From Gongronella butleri (lineage: Eukaryota > Mucoromycota > Mucoromycetes > Mucorales > Cunninghamellaceae), in NCBI GenBank assembly GCA_025201375.1, contig JAIWZP010000005.1, positions 1-64,000 of the forward strand: a stretch of DNA of 64,000 bases, written 5' to 3'. A program made the translations under genes and the position numbers. The notes below the pieces were generated by a model, which saw only the letters and a program-made list of their open reading frames with translations, searched no databases and had not been told where the DNA came from. Shown one piece after another: positions 1 through 11,083 of this stretch. Position 1 is the stretch's first letter; the number at the start of each line of letters is the position of its first letter.

Positions 1-2881
1 GTCGATTTGCTGAGATTTTTGGGCGTGTTTGGCAAGCAAGCAGCTGGTGTCGATTTTCGAATTCCAACGAGCAAGGCCACACTTTTCAAATGGACGGGAT
101 TTGACACAATCCATGACAAGTCCAAGACTCTTTATCTGTGCAAGACATGCGTCACCTGGTACGACGCAGACAAGAAGAAGTGGGCGCCGGATGGGACTTG
201 CATCAAAAAGACGTTTGGTGGCCTGTTGTGTGGAGAACAGCTATTTGAAAGCGATCAAAAGACCCCAAAACAGGTGTTTTTCTACGAGCCATTGACAGTC
301 AGCATTGCTCGCATGATGATTCGTCCTGGATTTGAGCAAATGATCAATGCGTGGCGCAACATGCCTGGCGACTTAGGCAAATGGGACGTTTGCCACGGCA
401 ATCTTTGGAAAAATGTCCCTGACCCTGACTATCCGCCACCCGGTGCCTTTGAAACGGGCACGCCTCTCATCGGAGACCCACTGGCCTTGAGTCTCGTCTT
501 GAACGTCGATTGGCTGCAGCCACATGAGGGTAAGAAGGTCCCATTCTGCCATAGAGTAGCGCTGCTGGTGGTGTCTATCATCATTTTGATCCTGGCAAAA
601 AAAAAGGTGCCATATTTTTGCAATTTACCATTTTTTTCATCTTTTCAGGCAAATCGTACAGTGTTGGTGTCATGTTTTTGGCCGTCAACAACATCCCGCG
701 TGCATACCGGTACAAAAGAGACAACATCATCCTTGTTGGAATCATCCCAGGTCCTAAAGAGCCGTCAAAAGAAGAAATGAACGCGTTTCTGCGCCCATTA
801 GTCGATGAATTACTGGTGTTGTACAAGGATGGCGTGGAGATGCAAATTGGGCCAGACTCCGACGCGCCCAAACGTCGAGTGCGCGCCTTTCTGCACATCG
901 TTGCATGCGATATCCCGGCGGCGCGCAAGGTGTCTGGATTTTCCGGCCACAGCGCGGCTCGTGGGTGCCCAAGATGCAACTTTACGTTTCCCAGTGTCTC
1001 TGGAGAGGGCAAGGCCGGTGCTCGTGTTTGTTTTGGTGGGTACAAAACCGACCTGGAAACTCCATGGACGCCAAACAACAACTGGATCAACAGAAAGCGC
1101 GCCCACGACTGGGAAATGGCCAGCGACACCGAACGGAAATCGCTTGAACAGTCATTTGGGACCCGCCTATCCGAGTTGCACAGACTCCCATACATCGATT
1201 TGGTCCGGTCGACAATCTTGGACCCTATGCATAATGTCATGCTCGGTAAGATATTCGTTTTTATTTTTTACAATACAAAAAAAAAGTGCGTTCTTTGATT
1301 TGCATGTTCAAAAAAATCTTACCCCTCCTCCTCCACCGATTTTTAATATAGGAACAGCAAAATACCTGACAAAAACACTCTGGTTCAAAGAAGAGAAGCT
1401 ATTTTCAAACGCACAATTGGCCAAATTCGTCGAAATGGCCGAGAAAATGGTCTTGCCTCCTGGTGTTTCTCCTTGTGCTCACAAGCTCACGACTTTCTCT
1501 GGGATGACGGCGGAAGATTGGAGAACTTGGGTACTTTGTTATAGCCTTGTTCTGCTAAAGCCTGTGCTTTCGGAAACGGATTATGACCTTTGGTCTGATT
1601 TCGTCCAGGCTGTACGGCTGATGGTGCAGCCGATGATTACGGACAACGATATCGAAGTCATGCATCGTTATTTTATGTCTTTTGGCAAAAAATATGAGAT
1701 TGCTCGTCCGCATCGCCCTGTTCAAATCAATCTTCATAGCCATTACCACTTGAAACAAGTCATGAAGGATTTTGGCCCAGTCCATGTAAGGACGACAAGG
1801 AAGAGCTGAGACTTGGATGGCATCCACGGTTCTAACTTTTTTTTTTTTGCATCATTCGGATCAATTTCTCGCAGGCATACTGGCTGTAAGTAGCAAAACA
1901 TGCATATTTTGAATTTTGAGACTCATTTACACACGCTTTTCTTTCCAGTTTTGCTTTTGAGCGCCTGAATGGAATACTTAAAGGAGCGTCAATCAATGGC
2001 AAGCTCCATTTTGAAAAGACGCTCTTCCGATTTTTTATCGAGCGCATTTTCTGCGCCGATTTTCTGGCCTCTTTTCGCTCTCTGCACAATATCCAAGGCG
2101 ACGACGACCCGCTAATGAATCTGCTGGAAGAGCAATTCCTGCACGCTGATTCTGCCTCTCACATAAGGTAAAAAAACATGATGATTTTCATCAATCACGG
2201 ATTTTTATTCATGCCGCAAGTGACATGACGTTATTTGTCTAGATTTGCCCAATCGGACCACTCGTTCGACTACGGCGCGCTGCTAGACGGTAATCCGCTC
2301 TATCGATTGAAGCTGGTCCGCGGCGACGAGGCCCTGCCCAAAGAAGTCGAAGCACAATTTGCCAATCGGCGCCCCGTGCCGCTCACCGACGAGCATCGAT
2401 CCCTGCTGCAGGCGCATTACGCTCGTGTGCCATCAGAGCGCAGCCACCGCGATGGCGCGTTTGACGATACCGCGGTCCATATTGGAAAAAAGGGCGTCTC
2501 CATCCTGGGCCAAGGCTACAAAGTTGGTAGTGTCGTCAGCACCGTCTGGGTTGACAAGGAGTGTGAAGAAGGACTCGACGACCAAGTCAACATCTGGTTT
2601 GGCAAGGTAGAGGCCATCCTGCGCCACCACAACGATGGCTATCCCCACTATTTTGCGATTGTTCGCTACTTTGCGGCCGACAACAACTACAACTATTGCT
2701 ACCAAAATCATCAGCGTGTGCGCAAGTTTCCCCATGGAGTCAACTATTGGTCGAAGAGGATGATGGCGCTGGACGTTGACTCGGTCGTGCCGTTGACAAG
2801 ACTTCACAGCCTGGGTGCCGTTTACGACGAAAGCGAAAATCGGCAGCTGATTGTGGAGATGCCACGCCGAGTGGTTCTCCA

Positions 2882-2885
<4 letters not shown>
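1..2885 (+). CDS. tnp2-family transposase (CACTA/En-Spm type), 5' partial
   Basis: Exons: <1..529, 649..1245, 1352..1785, 1875..1885, 1949..2167, 2243..2885; 810 codons remain and the reading frame is open from base 1, so the 5' end lies outside the window. Family hallmarks run in order: VDWLQPHEGKSYSVGV, the ILVGIIPGPKEPS block, a CPRC knuckle, LDPMHNVMLG, and YWLFAFERLNG rebuilt across two introns. In tnp2 transposases the Asp in the first block, the Asp before the HN pair and the Glu near FER are the usual DDE candidates. It would cut and paste its own element in the nucleus. All six exons keep phase and no stop interrupts the part seen, so the copy may be intact. Exon 4 is only 11 b. No CACTA terminal repeat was identified. 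The stop codon runs straight into a 44-b poly-A tract. Confidence 0.85.

Positions 2886-2928
<43 letters not shown>
2885..2928 (+). repeat. Poly-A tract (about 44 b) abutting the transposase stop
   Basis: An almost pure A run begins in the TAA stop of the transposase. It is either the edge of the 211-bp poly-A-spaced repeat block downstream or an independent homopolymer. Long A/T runs occur throughout the window. Confidence 0.9.
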
Positions 2929-2933
<5 letters not shown>

Positions 2934-2944
2934 ATGACCATCCT

Positions 2945-3265
2945 GGCGATGTTCGTATCCTTTATTGAGCGCCTGATTGGCAAGTCCACGCCTACTGTAT
3001 CCATATCAACATCTTTGTCCTCGTAACAGGGTCCCACTAGGTAAAAAAAAAAAAAAACGAGGTGGGGATTGGTGAGAAAGACCGCGTCATTCACGTGTTT
3101 TCGGCACCTTGCCGGTCCATTTGGCAGGCTATGGTCTTACTTTTTGTATGTTGGTGGCGTCGCCTGCGCGTGTTGCCCTCAAGCGTGCCCGGCAAGCATT
3201 GGTTCGTCCAAATTCAACCTTGGCATTGTATCAAGCATCTTTGCCCTCGTAACAGGGTCCCACTA

Positions 3266-3301
<36 letters not shown>

Positions 3302-3733
3302 GAGGTGGGGATTGTTGAGAAAGGCCGCGTCATTCACGTGTTTTCGGCACCTTGCCGGTCCATTTGGCAGGAAATGGTCTTACTTTGTGTATGTTGGTGG
3401 CGTCGCCTGCGCGTGTTGCCCTCAAGCGTGCCCGGCAAGCATTGGTTCGTCCAAATTCAACCTTGGCATCGTATCAAGCATCTTTGTCCTCGTAACAGGG
3501 TCCCACTAGGTAAAAAAAAAAAAAAAGAGGTGGGGATTGGTGAGAAAGACCGCGTCATTCACGCGTTTTCGGCACCTTGCCGGTCCATTTGGCAGGCTAT
3601 GGTCTTACTTTTTGTATGTTGGTGGCGTCGCCTGCGCGTGTTGCCCTCAAGCGTGCCCGGCAAGCATTGGTTCGTCCAAATTCAACCTTGGCATTGTATC
3701 AAGCATCTTTGCCCTCGTAACAGGGTCCCACTA

Positions 3734-3764
<31 letters not shown>

Positions 3765-3852
3765 CGAGGTGGTGGGGATTGTTGAGAAAGACCGCGTCAT
3801 TCACGCGTTTTCGGCACCTTGCCGGTCCATTTGGCAGGCAATGGTCTTACCG
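2945..3852 (+). repeat. Tandem 211-bp repeat with poly-A spacers (three full, two partial copies)
   Basis: Full copies lie at 3058-3268, 3301-3511 and 3527-3736 (211, 211 and 210 b) and differ at few positions. A partial copy before them shares only the tail (about 3003-3042); one after them shares only the head (3765-3851). Every copy ends in CCCACTAGGT followed by A runs of about 15, 32, 15 and 28 b. A long open frame crosses three copies only because their spacing happens to be a multiple of three; it reads through lysine runs and shifts frame in the last copy, so I do not call a gene. Position just 3' of a tnp2 transposase fits subterminal repeats of that element, but this is inference. 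Confidence 0.9.
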
Positions 3853-4189
3853 TTGTTGGCGGCTTTATTTCTAGCACAACTTGCTGCGCACCGGCGCACC
3901 CAAATACCTTTCAATTCATTGCTGCACGTTCCCCTCTTCTTGGCGCGATGCTTGTCAAGGTAATGCTCAATAGAAAGTCAACTAGTTGAAGAAAGAAAAG
4001 AAGTTCACTATTTTTTTTTGCCATATTTATGAAACAGGACCAAAGCAAAGCCACAAGCACGTGTGACAAGAATGTTGAGACACAGACTGCAGCCAAGCAT
4101 ATTTCAAACGCTCACGGACCCTGGCTTTCCTGGCACATGTTCGCATCTGATGCCAGTGCAGCACGCTGGTAGCCTGGTAAGAAAAAAAA
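3853..4189. other. Stretch without recognised gene
   Basis: Follows the last partial 211-bp copy, where the repeat diverges after TTAC. No gene, RNA or conserved motif was recognised. Confidence 0.5.
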
Positions 4190-4575
4190 AGGTAAAGGGA
4201 AATAGGGACTTGTCTCAAATTTGCATTTACGCGTCCAAATAGGCCGTGACCTTTTCCTTTGCCGCCTGAATTAGCACCCGCTCGTCGATCGCCACCCACT
4301 TTCCATTCGACCCCTGCGTAAGAGGAAAAATAGCGTTGATTTCTATTTGTATCCTCATTTTGCATTTTATGCACGCTCTCAAATAGGCCATGACCCTTCC
4401 ATTTGCCGCCCCGCTCGTCGTGATCGCCACCTACTTCCCTTTTGACCCCAGCGTAAGAAGAAAAGCAGCTCTGATTTCTGAATTGCATCCTCAATTTTGC
4501 ATTTACGCTCCCAAATAGGCCATGTCCTTTCCCTTTGCCGCCTGAACTAGCATCCGCTCCCGTCGCGATCACGCA
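4190..4575 (+). repeat. Three diverged copies of a ~130-145 bp repeat
   Basis: The core TTTGCATTTACGC...CAAATAGGCC recurs near 4213-4245, 4349-4390 and 4487-4522. Each is followed by CTTTGCCGCC, a CGATCGCC- or CGATCACGC-type segment and, in the first two, a GACCCC(T/A)GCGTAAGA junction. Copies differ by substitutions and small indels, so the array is older than the 211-bp block. Open frames through it on the minus strand are repeat artefacts. Confidence 0.75.
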
Positions 4576-4710
4576 ATACAGTAACAGATTATAATAAATG
4601 GCACCGCCGCCGCGCGAGAGCGCGCGTGCGCGTCCAATTTTTTTTTTTTTTTGGACGGCATTACTGGCGTTGAATTGGCAACGCTTGTCCATTGTTTGAC
4701 CCATCGCACA

Positions 4711-4925
4711 ACCAATGCTCGGTCGTTGTGCAACCATTGCTCGGCCGTTGTGCAACCATTGCTCGGCCGTTGTGCAGCCAGTGCTCGGCCGTTGTGCAGC
4801 CAGTGCTCGGCCGTTGTGCAGCCATTGCACGGATGTTGTTCAGCCAATGCGCGGCCGTTGTTCAGCCAATGCGCGGTCTTTGTGCGACCATTGCGCAGTC
4901 GTTGCGCGGTCGTTGTTCTGTCATC
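4711..4925 (+). repeat. 22-bp minisatellite, about ten copies
   Basis: Unit AACCATTGCTCGGCCGTTGTGC repeats head to tail: CTCGG recurs at 4718, 4740 and 4762, an exact 22-b period, and copies decay toward both edges. The period is not a multiple of three, so all frames show ORFs rich in the same peptides; these are not genes. Confidence 0.9.
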
Positions 4926-5035
4926 GAATTGTCTTTAATTGACCGTTACAATCATGATAAAGTGGGCATACTGAAGACCACGCGAAGGGGACGCAACGGC
5001 CGCTCAATGACAAAACAATGAGTTTTCTTTCTCCA

Positions 5036-5800
5036 GTGTGGATTGCGTGGAATTTTTATTTTTTTACAGTATTTTGCACTCTTGTGCGCTGAGTGGGCTG
5101 CAGGGTGGTGAAATGATGACCGATGCAAAAAGTTAAAACCCAAGTTATCGCGTTGCAAGTTATCCCATTATCATATCATATCATAGATGCTTTGCCCCCC
5201 TGTTTGTTAGTAAAACTGGAATAAAAATCACAGGTTTGTTATTAGATCGTTGTCGAACAAATCGCGATCAAAATTTTTGATGAAATAAAGTGAATTTTTT
5301 CTACGAGTTTTAGCCGTCTTTCAATGAAAGAGTTGCCTTCGACCCGTTGTTAAAAGCGCCGTGTGTTGTCTAAATGATATGATAATCCCTTGCCGAGAAC
5401 ATCATCGATGTTGAAAATTTTTGAAATGCCTGCTGTTGTTGAACGGCTTTCACAAGCAACAAGCAGCGTATGATACTGTATCATCATATCATATAGTATC
5501 ATACAGTATGATATCATACAAAGGTCACGCATCTGGCAAACAAACTTTCTGCGATCCTGGAAGTGACGTCGGTTAAGCCCGTCATATTGTTCGAACAATG
5601 TAAATTTTATTGAGATCGAACAATGATTTGACAAGACATTGATATACGGTACTGTATATTTATTTGTGGTGGAAATGTTGTACGGTAGATACGTATCATA
5701 CAGTACAGTAGAACAGTACAACAGTATTTTGGATTAATTCATCTGCCCAACGTTTCAGCCGACCTCTGGTTTTCAATGTCATGTTGAAAAAACGTGACTC
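5036..5800 (+). repeat. Dispersed repeat family A, copy 1
   Basis: 5036-5345 matches 43910-44255 (shared blocks GTGCGCTGAGTGGGCTGCAG, GATGCAAAA.GTTAAAACCCAAG and TGGAATAAAAATCACAGG). 5345-5800 matches 30050-30335 (GTGCCGTGTGTTGTC in copy 2, TTCATCTGC, CTCTGGTTTTCAA). Comparing the three copies gives a unit of at least about 750 b. This copy also holds AT-rich palindromic inserts built from TATCATAC motifs. No coding capacity was found. Confidence 0.8.
5467..5521. repeat. AT-rich palindromic insert (GTATGATA motifs)
   Basis: A run of GTATGATA/TATCATAC words forms an imperfect hairpin. The other family A copy covering this position (about 30128) lacks it, so it looks like an insertion into copy 1. 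Related words recur at 5170-5185 and 5695-5725. Confidence 0.6.
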
Positions 5801-6480
5801 GCGCGTCGATACGTTGGGCCGTTGTCGCGTACCGGTATGTATAGTACGTACTGTACGCAACCAGAATGGAAAAAAATTACCCCCCTTTTTGCAGGACGCG
5901 TCCTCCGAATCTTGTTCATCGGGTCACTCTATTCCTCAAATGAATCTTGATCAAAGACGGTACTGTAAATGCGTTTGTGTATTGGAGAAATCGCATTGAT
6001 GAGATCTCGCTCGGCGGCGAATTGGTGTGTAATGACTCTATATCATAAGGTCGCATTTTCGATATTGGTTTGGCAGATACAGTATGATTGTTCGCGCCAT
6101 GATTGAGTTCCACGCGCCAGTCTCTAATCAAATTCATGCGCACGAAGTGTCTCTTCCTGGTGGACGCGTCAGCGAGGCCCCAATTCGCTTCACGATCCTC
6201 CCGCATCATCCGCAAGTGAACTTGATTCGAAAATCACGTGTTGCTTGTTAACGTGCAAGTAGCCAAGTACAGTAGACCCATCTCTCTTTTGGCATTTTTC
6301 ATTGGTTTGTCCATTGCCGTCATTCTGGGGGACCTATTTTCATTTTTTTTCTACAGGGCGCTCGCGCGGGCGATTACTTTATTATTCGCGTGTTTTTGCT
6401 CTTCAAAGATGTCTGACAGCAGTACGCTGATCCCCACTCAGGTTTTGAGCCTGCCAATTTCAAATTAGAACGGGTTTTGC
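5790..6480. other. Mosaic of repeat fragments upstream of the condensin gene
   Basis: 5795-5930 matches the reverse complement of about 32165-32315 (CGTCGATACGTT, GATCTTGTTCATCGGGT). 5935-5995 matches 32310-32360 in direct orientation (AATGAATCT.GATCAAAGA). 6160-6300 resembles repeat family B (GTGGACGCGTCAGCG, TTGTTAACG). No gene was recognised. Confidence 0.6.
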
Positions 6481-6642
6481 TCAATGTTTCTTCAAACCAA
6501 GCCGAGATTTAGGTGATTTGCGCAAAATTGGCTTACTGTCGCTCGTCCGCGCTGCTGGATTTAAAAAAGGGGGGATGGGGCGTGTCTCCACCTCTTTTTC
6601 TTCTTTCTTTATTCCATTTTTTTTCTTCGTCTTCTTTGATTG

Positions 6643-9600
6643 ATGACGCCGATCAGCAGCACGGCCAAGCAGCAGGCGCTTGCGAATTTGAAGACGTCTG
6701 TGCCGACCATCTTCAATGAAGCACAAAAGGAGAATGTGGTGTTGATGCAGCAAGCGGTTGCTCTGCGCAAGATTCAAGAAATGTGCGGCCTTGTCCAAGT
6801 TCCTGTGCCTGGGCAGCCGCAGCTCTTTGATGACGAGGGCGAAGCTGCGTTCAATCAAGAGTTCTTGCGCAACGTCAACAAGATCTTGACGCTTCGCCGG
6901 CGCGAGCCACACGCCGACAATATTGTGCGCTTCATTGCTACTTTTCTCAACTACATGCAAAAGCGAGGTGCGTGTCGCGTCCCTTTTTTTTTTTTCCTCG
7001 CTCCTTGGTCAATTCGCTAATTGAAGTGTTTTTTTTTTTTTTTTTTTTTGGGTAGACGAGCCACTCATGCCCTCAGACACGCGAGAAAACGCGACAATGA
7101 CCGAGAACGGCACGCAGGAAACGGGCGGCGCGTCCGAAAACGCTCAAAATGTCGACAATGACGGACCCAACGATGACAATGACAACGATCATGGTGACGA
7201 CAGCGACATTGACGACGCCAGTCACGTCGACAGCCAGCCCGGTGGCGGCGAAAGCGAGGCAATGGACGAGGATGAGGTGGTGGAGACGCTTTCGACGCGT
7301 TTTGTGCGCATGCTGTTGATGCACATTCTCAAGGGTCACAATGCAAAGAGCAATTCTGTGCGTTTGCGCTGCTGCCAGATCGTCGCACTCAGCATGAGCT
7401 GCCTGAATGAATTGGAGTAAGAAAAAAAAGTGGCGCCATTGACGCCCAAGGGGGGATGATGGGATCATGGACTCACCGCCGTCTTTTATTTTATCATTGG
7501 CAGCGAGGATCTTTATCAAAAGTTGAAAAAGGTGCTGTTTGAACGCATCCGCGACAAGGAGGCGTCTGTCCGCATCCAGGCCGCCAATGCACTGTCCAAA
7601 TTGGAGATTTCCGACGAAGAACCCGATGCCAGCGACGGCCTGACCATCTCTCAGAAGCTCATCAACCTCATGCGCATGGATTCCAGCCCGTAAGCAATCC
7701 TCTTGCTACGCGCCAATATGCGACCGCGTCTTTTCTCACATGCCAAAACTGTTTTTTTTTCGTTTTCAGCGAGGTGCGTCGCGTCGTGATCCTCAATTTG
7801 GAAATTACGCCCAACACACTGCCGCACATCCTGGAGCGTGCACGCGACACGGACATGACGAACCGGCGACTTGTGTTTTCGAGAGTGTTGAACAACAATT
7901 TGCGCGACTTCCGCATGATTCCCACACAAGACCGCTACAGACTGATCCAATGGGGCCTCAATGACAGGGACAAATCTGTGCGCATTGCCGCCGGCGCGAT
8001 GATCTCCACCGCATGGGTCGGTCAAGCAAACGGCAACGTCTTGGAGGTGAGAGAGAAAAAAAAAAGGAAAAAATGGACGCGTTTTAATGTTATTGCTAGT
8101 TCCTTGAGCGCATGGATGTCATGGACATGGTGAACATTGAGACCAATGAAAAGATGCTGCTCACGGTGCTGGAGACGTCGGTGCTCAAGGATTTCACGGC
8201 CAAATTCCAACGTGAGTTGCCTCTCTAGGAGATGATACGCGTCTCTTTTGCTGACCCTCTCTATTTTTCTCATGTTTTTAGCTGAATTTTGGAACGACCT
8301 GACACCCGAGAGCGTGTTTTTGGCCCGCTTTTATTTCAAGATGCTGACGCAGCGCGAGGTAAAACGAGCAAATGGCCCTAAAATGTGAATTGACCAAAAA
8401 AAAAAAAAAAAAATTTTTTTTTTTTACTTGCCCGCGACAGATGTGGGACGATCTGGAGACGGTGCTGCCTGAATTGACACGACACGCCTTTTTGATCAAG
8501 CACTACAACGAGAAATGGATGCAGGCCAATGAGGAAAGCGAGCCGACGTGTGAATTCATTGTGGGCCAGCTCTTTGAAATCGCCAAATTCCTTGATTATG
8601 CCGACGAGGTTGGCCGTCGCCAAATGTACAATCTGATGCGTATGAAATTTCTGCCCCCCTCTCTCTCTTTTTTTTTTTTGATCTGCACGCGCTTTTATGA
8701 TACTCACGCTCATCATCTTTTTCTCATGTAGGTGACATGGCCAAGGGTCCCGATCTCCCTGAAGAGTTTCTCGAGCACATTGTGGACGTTTACAAGCTGG
8801 TGGCGCCCAAAAATGACGAGCCCGAGTTCACGCGCATGATCCTCGACGTGATTTCCGACATTCAAGAGGTGATTGAGGGATATGAAGAGGTAAGAATCTT
8901 TTTTTTTTTTTTATCTTGAGCGTACCATTGACACGCCCGCCTCATTTTTTCTATTTTTCTTCTCACTCGTGCAGGAATTGGACGCGCGTGGCAAGCGAAT
9001 TCGATTGGATGGCGACGTGGTGATCAAAACCGAGGATGACCAAGAGGAGCCCGACCCAATCCACCTGAATATCTTGTACAGCCGCTTGAAATGCCTATCG
9101 CTGAGCAAATTCATGCTTCAGCGATGTGAAAAGGTAAGAAACACGTACGGATGGCGGATAGATGTGATGCCTTAAACATTCGTTTTCTCTTTTTTTTTTT
9201 TTTTTTGCAGTCCTTGGCAAACAACTCGACACTTTATGGCATTCTCAACCAGCTGATCATCCCCGCCGTGCAGAGCAAGAAGCCCATCCTCCGAGAAGAA
9301 GGCTTGCACTGCTTGGGCTTGATTTGCCATCTAGACCGCGTAAGAAAAGCTCTATTTTCACCAATTTGCGCCCTCTCATCCTCTTTTTTTTTTTTTATTA
9401 TCACGCGGTCAGACCGTCGGCTTGCACAACATTCCCCTCTTTGTACACTGTGTGAGGAGTGGCCATGATGAACTCAAGAACAAAGCATTGATGGTATTGC
9501 AAAAATGAATGATTTTTGGGTAAGCAATGATGACTCACCTGCTTGCATTGTGCACCCACTAGACGCTTTTTGACCTCATCTCCAAATACGGCTTCCAAGC

Positions 9601-10784
9601 GATTGTGGACAAAGCCCCAGAGGTATGGCATGGACGGCGCGAGACGCGTCAGCGCGCTCACTCTTTTTGTTCTTCCTCCTTTTAGGTCGTCCAATTGTTC
9701 GAATATTGCCTGGATCACGACAATCCCAAGCTGCAAGCCACGGCTACAGAGGGTCTAGCCAAGATAATGCTCTCTCGAAAGTTCAATGATGACGAGGCAA
9801 GCGGTCAACACCATTTTTTAAACAAATGCACGCGACTGACGCGTAGTTTTTTTTTTCGTTTTTCTCTCTTTTAGATGCTCAAATTGTTGACGGTGCTCTA
9901 TTTCTTCCCCACAACCTCTGACAATTCGTCCGTCAAGCAATGCCTGTCATATTTTTTCCCTGCCTATTGTCACTCGCATTCCGAGAACCAGCGGTCCATG
10001 GCACGCGTAAGAATGGAGCATACAAAGAGAAGGGAAAGAGAGAGTGAGAGAAAAAAGATGGCGTCGCGTCGTGAAGGGCCATGTTACGCTGAACAAACCT
10101 ATTTTTCCTCTTTTAGTGCGCGCTCGTTGCGGTGCAAGAGCTCATTGAGACATACCTGGATCTGCAAGAGAATGAGACCATGACGCCTCCAAATCGTCTG
10201 GTAGAAATGATCGTCTTTTGGACGGACCCGCGATGCCAACAAAAGTAACGCGGACGCAATATTCTTTCTTTTTACGTTTTGACGCGTGATTCTCATTCTC
10301 TTTTTTTTCATTTCTGCTGCATAGTCAAGAGGAAAAGGACCAGAACAAAGGCCTGCACGGCCCCATGGCTGTCCAAGTGCTGCAAGTTCTGCGGACGTGC
10401 AATAAAAATGATGATGGTAGGTGTCCATGATGAAAAAAAAAATGATTGCTTGCTCATTCTTTCCCTTTTGCTCTCTCTAGTCCTGCGCAAAACCATGGTG
10501 CACATGTTGACAAAGTTGCATCTCGTTGACAGTGACGTGGACGACCTTCAAAAAATCATGACGAACCACAATCTGATTGAAAACGTAAAAAATACTCATA
10601 AAAAGAAAAAAAAACACAGTACGGCCATTGATCTCACGTTGCCTTTATCTCTATTTAGGAGAGACCCATCCGAGAGGGATTGTTGCGTAATCAGTACATG
10701 CGCGTGATCAAGCAAGTGTCAACGGCTCTCGATGAAAAGGGCCAGCCCACGCGTTCCCCATCCATGGAGGAGGAACAGGAATAA
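6643..10784 (+). CDS. YCG1: Condensin complex subunit 3 (YCG1/Cnd3/CAP-G), HEAT-repeat protein
   Basis: A non-SMC condensin subunit that binds DNA and compacts mitotic chromosomes in the nucleus. Exons: 6643..6967, 7056..7416, 7504..7689, 7770..8046, 8100..8211, 8282..8358, 8441..8639, 8732..8889, 8975..9133, 9211..9339, 9413..9493, 9563..9622, 9686..9796, 9875..10006, 10117..10244, 10325..10416, 10481..10584, 10659..10784; 938 aa, phases consistent throughout. Start is the first in-frame ATG before the conserved N-terminus. HEAT motifs include SSPEVRRVVILNL. The Cnd3 C-terminal domain is clear from about residue 580 (PILREEGLHCLGLICHLD, then ALMTLFDLISKYG). An acidic D/N/E-rich insert (about residues 113-195) interrupts the N-terminal HEAT array. 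The intron at 9797-9874 has a GC donor. Length fits CAP-G proteins (about 0.9-1.0 kaa). Confidence 0.9.
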
Positions 10785-11010
10785 AACAATGCATGTGTAC
10801 CCGCTTTTTCGTTGTTCATTTGTCTTGCCAATGGGCTCCATGGGCTTTCTACAGTATCACAAAACTTGATGGAGTGGCGAAAAAGAGAAAAATGAAAAAG
10901 ATCTGCGTGTCACGCTGCAATCGGATGCATGGTGATGCATAGCTGATGATCGGCGGGGGAAAATCTCAACAGGGGCATCGGCATTCCAAATTAAATTGCG
11001 CCACAGACGC

Positions 11011-11020
11011 TATAAAAAGG
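11011..11020 (+). promoter_or_regulatory. TATA-like box of first F-box gene
   Basis: TATAAAAAGG lies 73 b upstream of the chosen ATG, followed by a long T tract. This spacing is plausible for a fungal core promoter. The transcription start is not visible from sequence. Confidence 0.5.
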
Positions 11021-11083
11021 CGGTGTTTTTCTTCTCTTTTTTTTTTTTTTTGTTTTTCCCTTTTTTTTTTTGACCCTGCCATC

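Noticed and set aside
1..2928. CACTA terminal inverted repeats of the tnp2 element
   Set aside because: CACTA words occur (for example at the stop codon and in each 211-bp repeat) but no matching inverted partner or 3-bp target duplication could be shown.
3062..3874. 270-codon open frame across the 211-bp repeats
   Set aside because: It exists only because three repeat spacings are multiples of three. It reads through poly-lysine from A runs, changes frame in the last copy and has no family signature.
4651..5021. Overlapping open frames rich in CSQCSAVVQP-like repeats
   Set aside because: Translation of the 22-bp minisatellite; similar peptides appear in several frames.
10946..11083. 46-codon N-terminal extension of the first F-box protein
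   Set aside because: Encodes a Phe-rich run from the promoter T tract and overlaps the TATA-like box; the F-box starts right after the later ATG.
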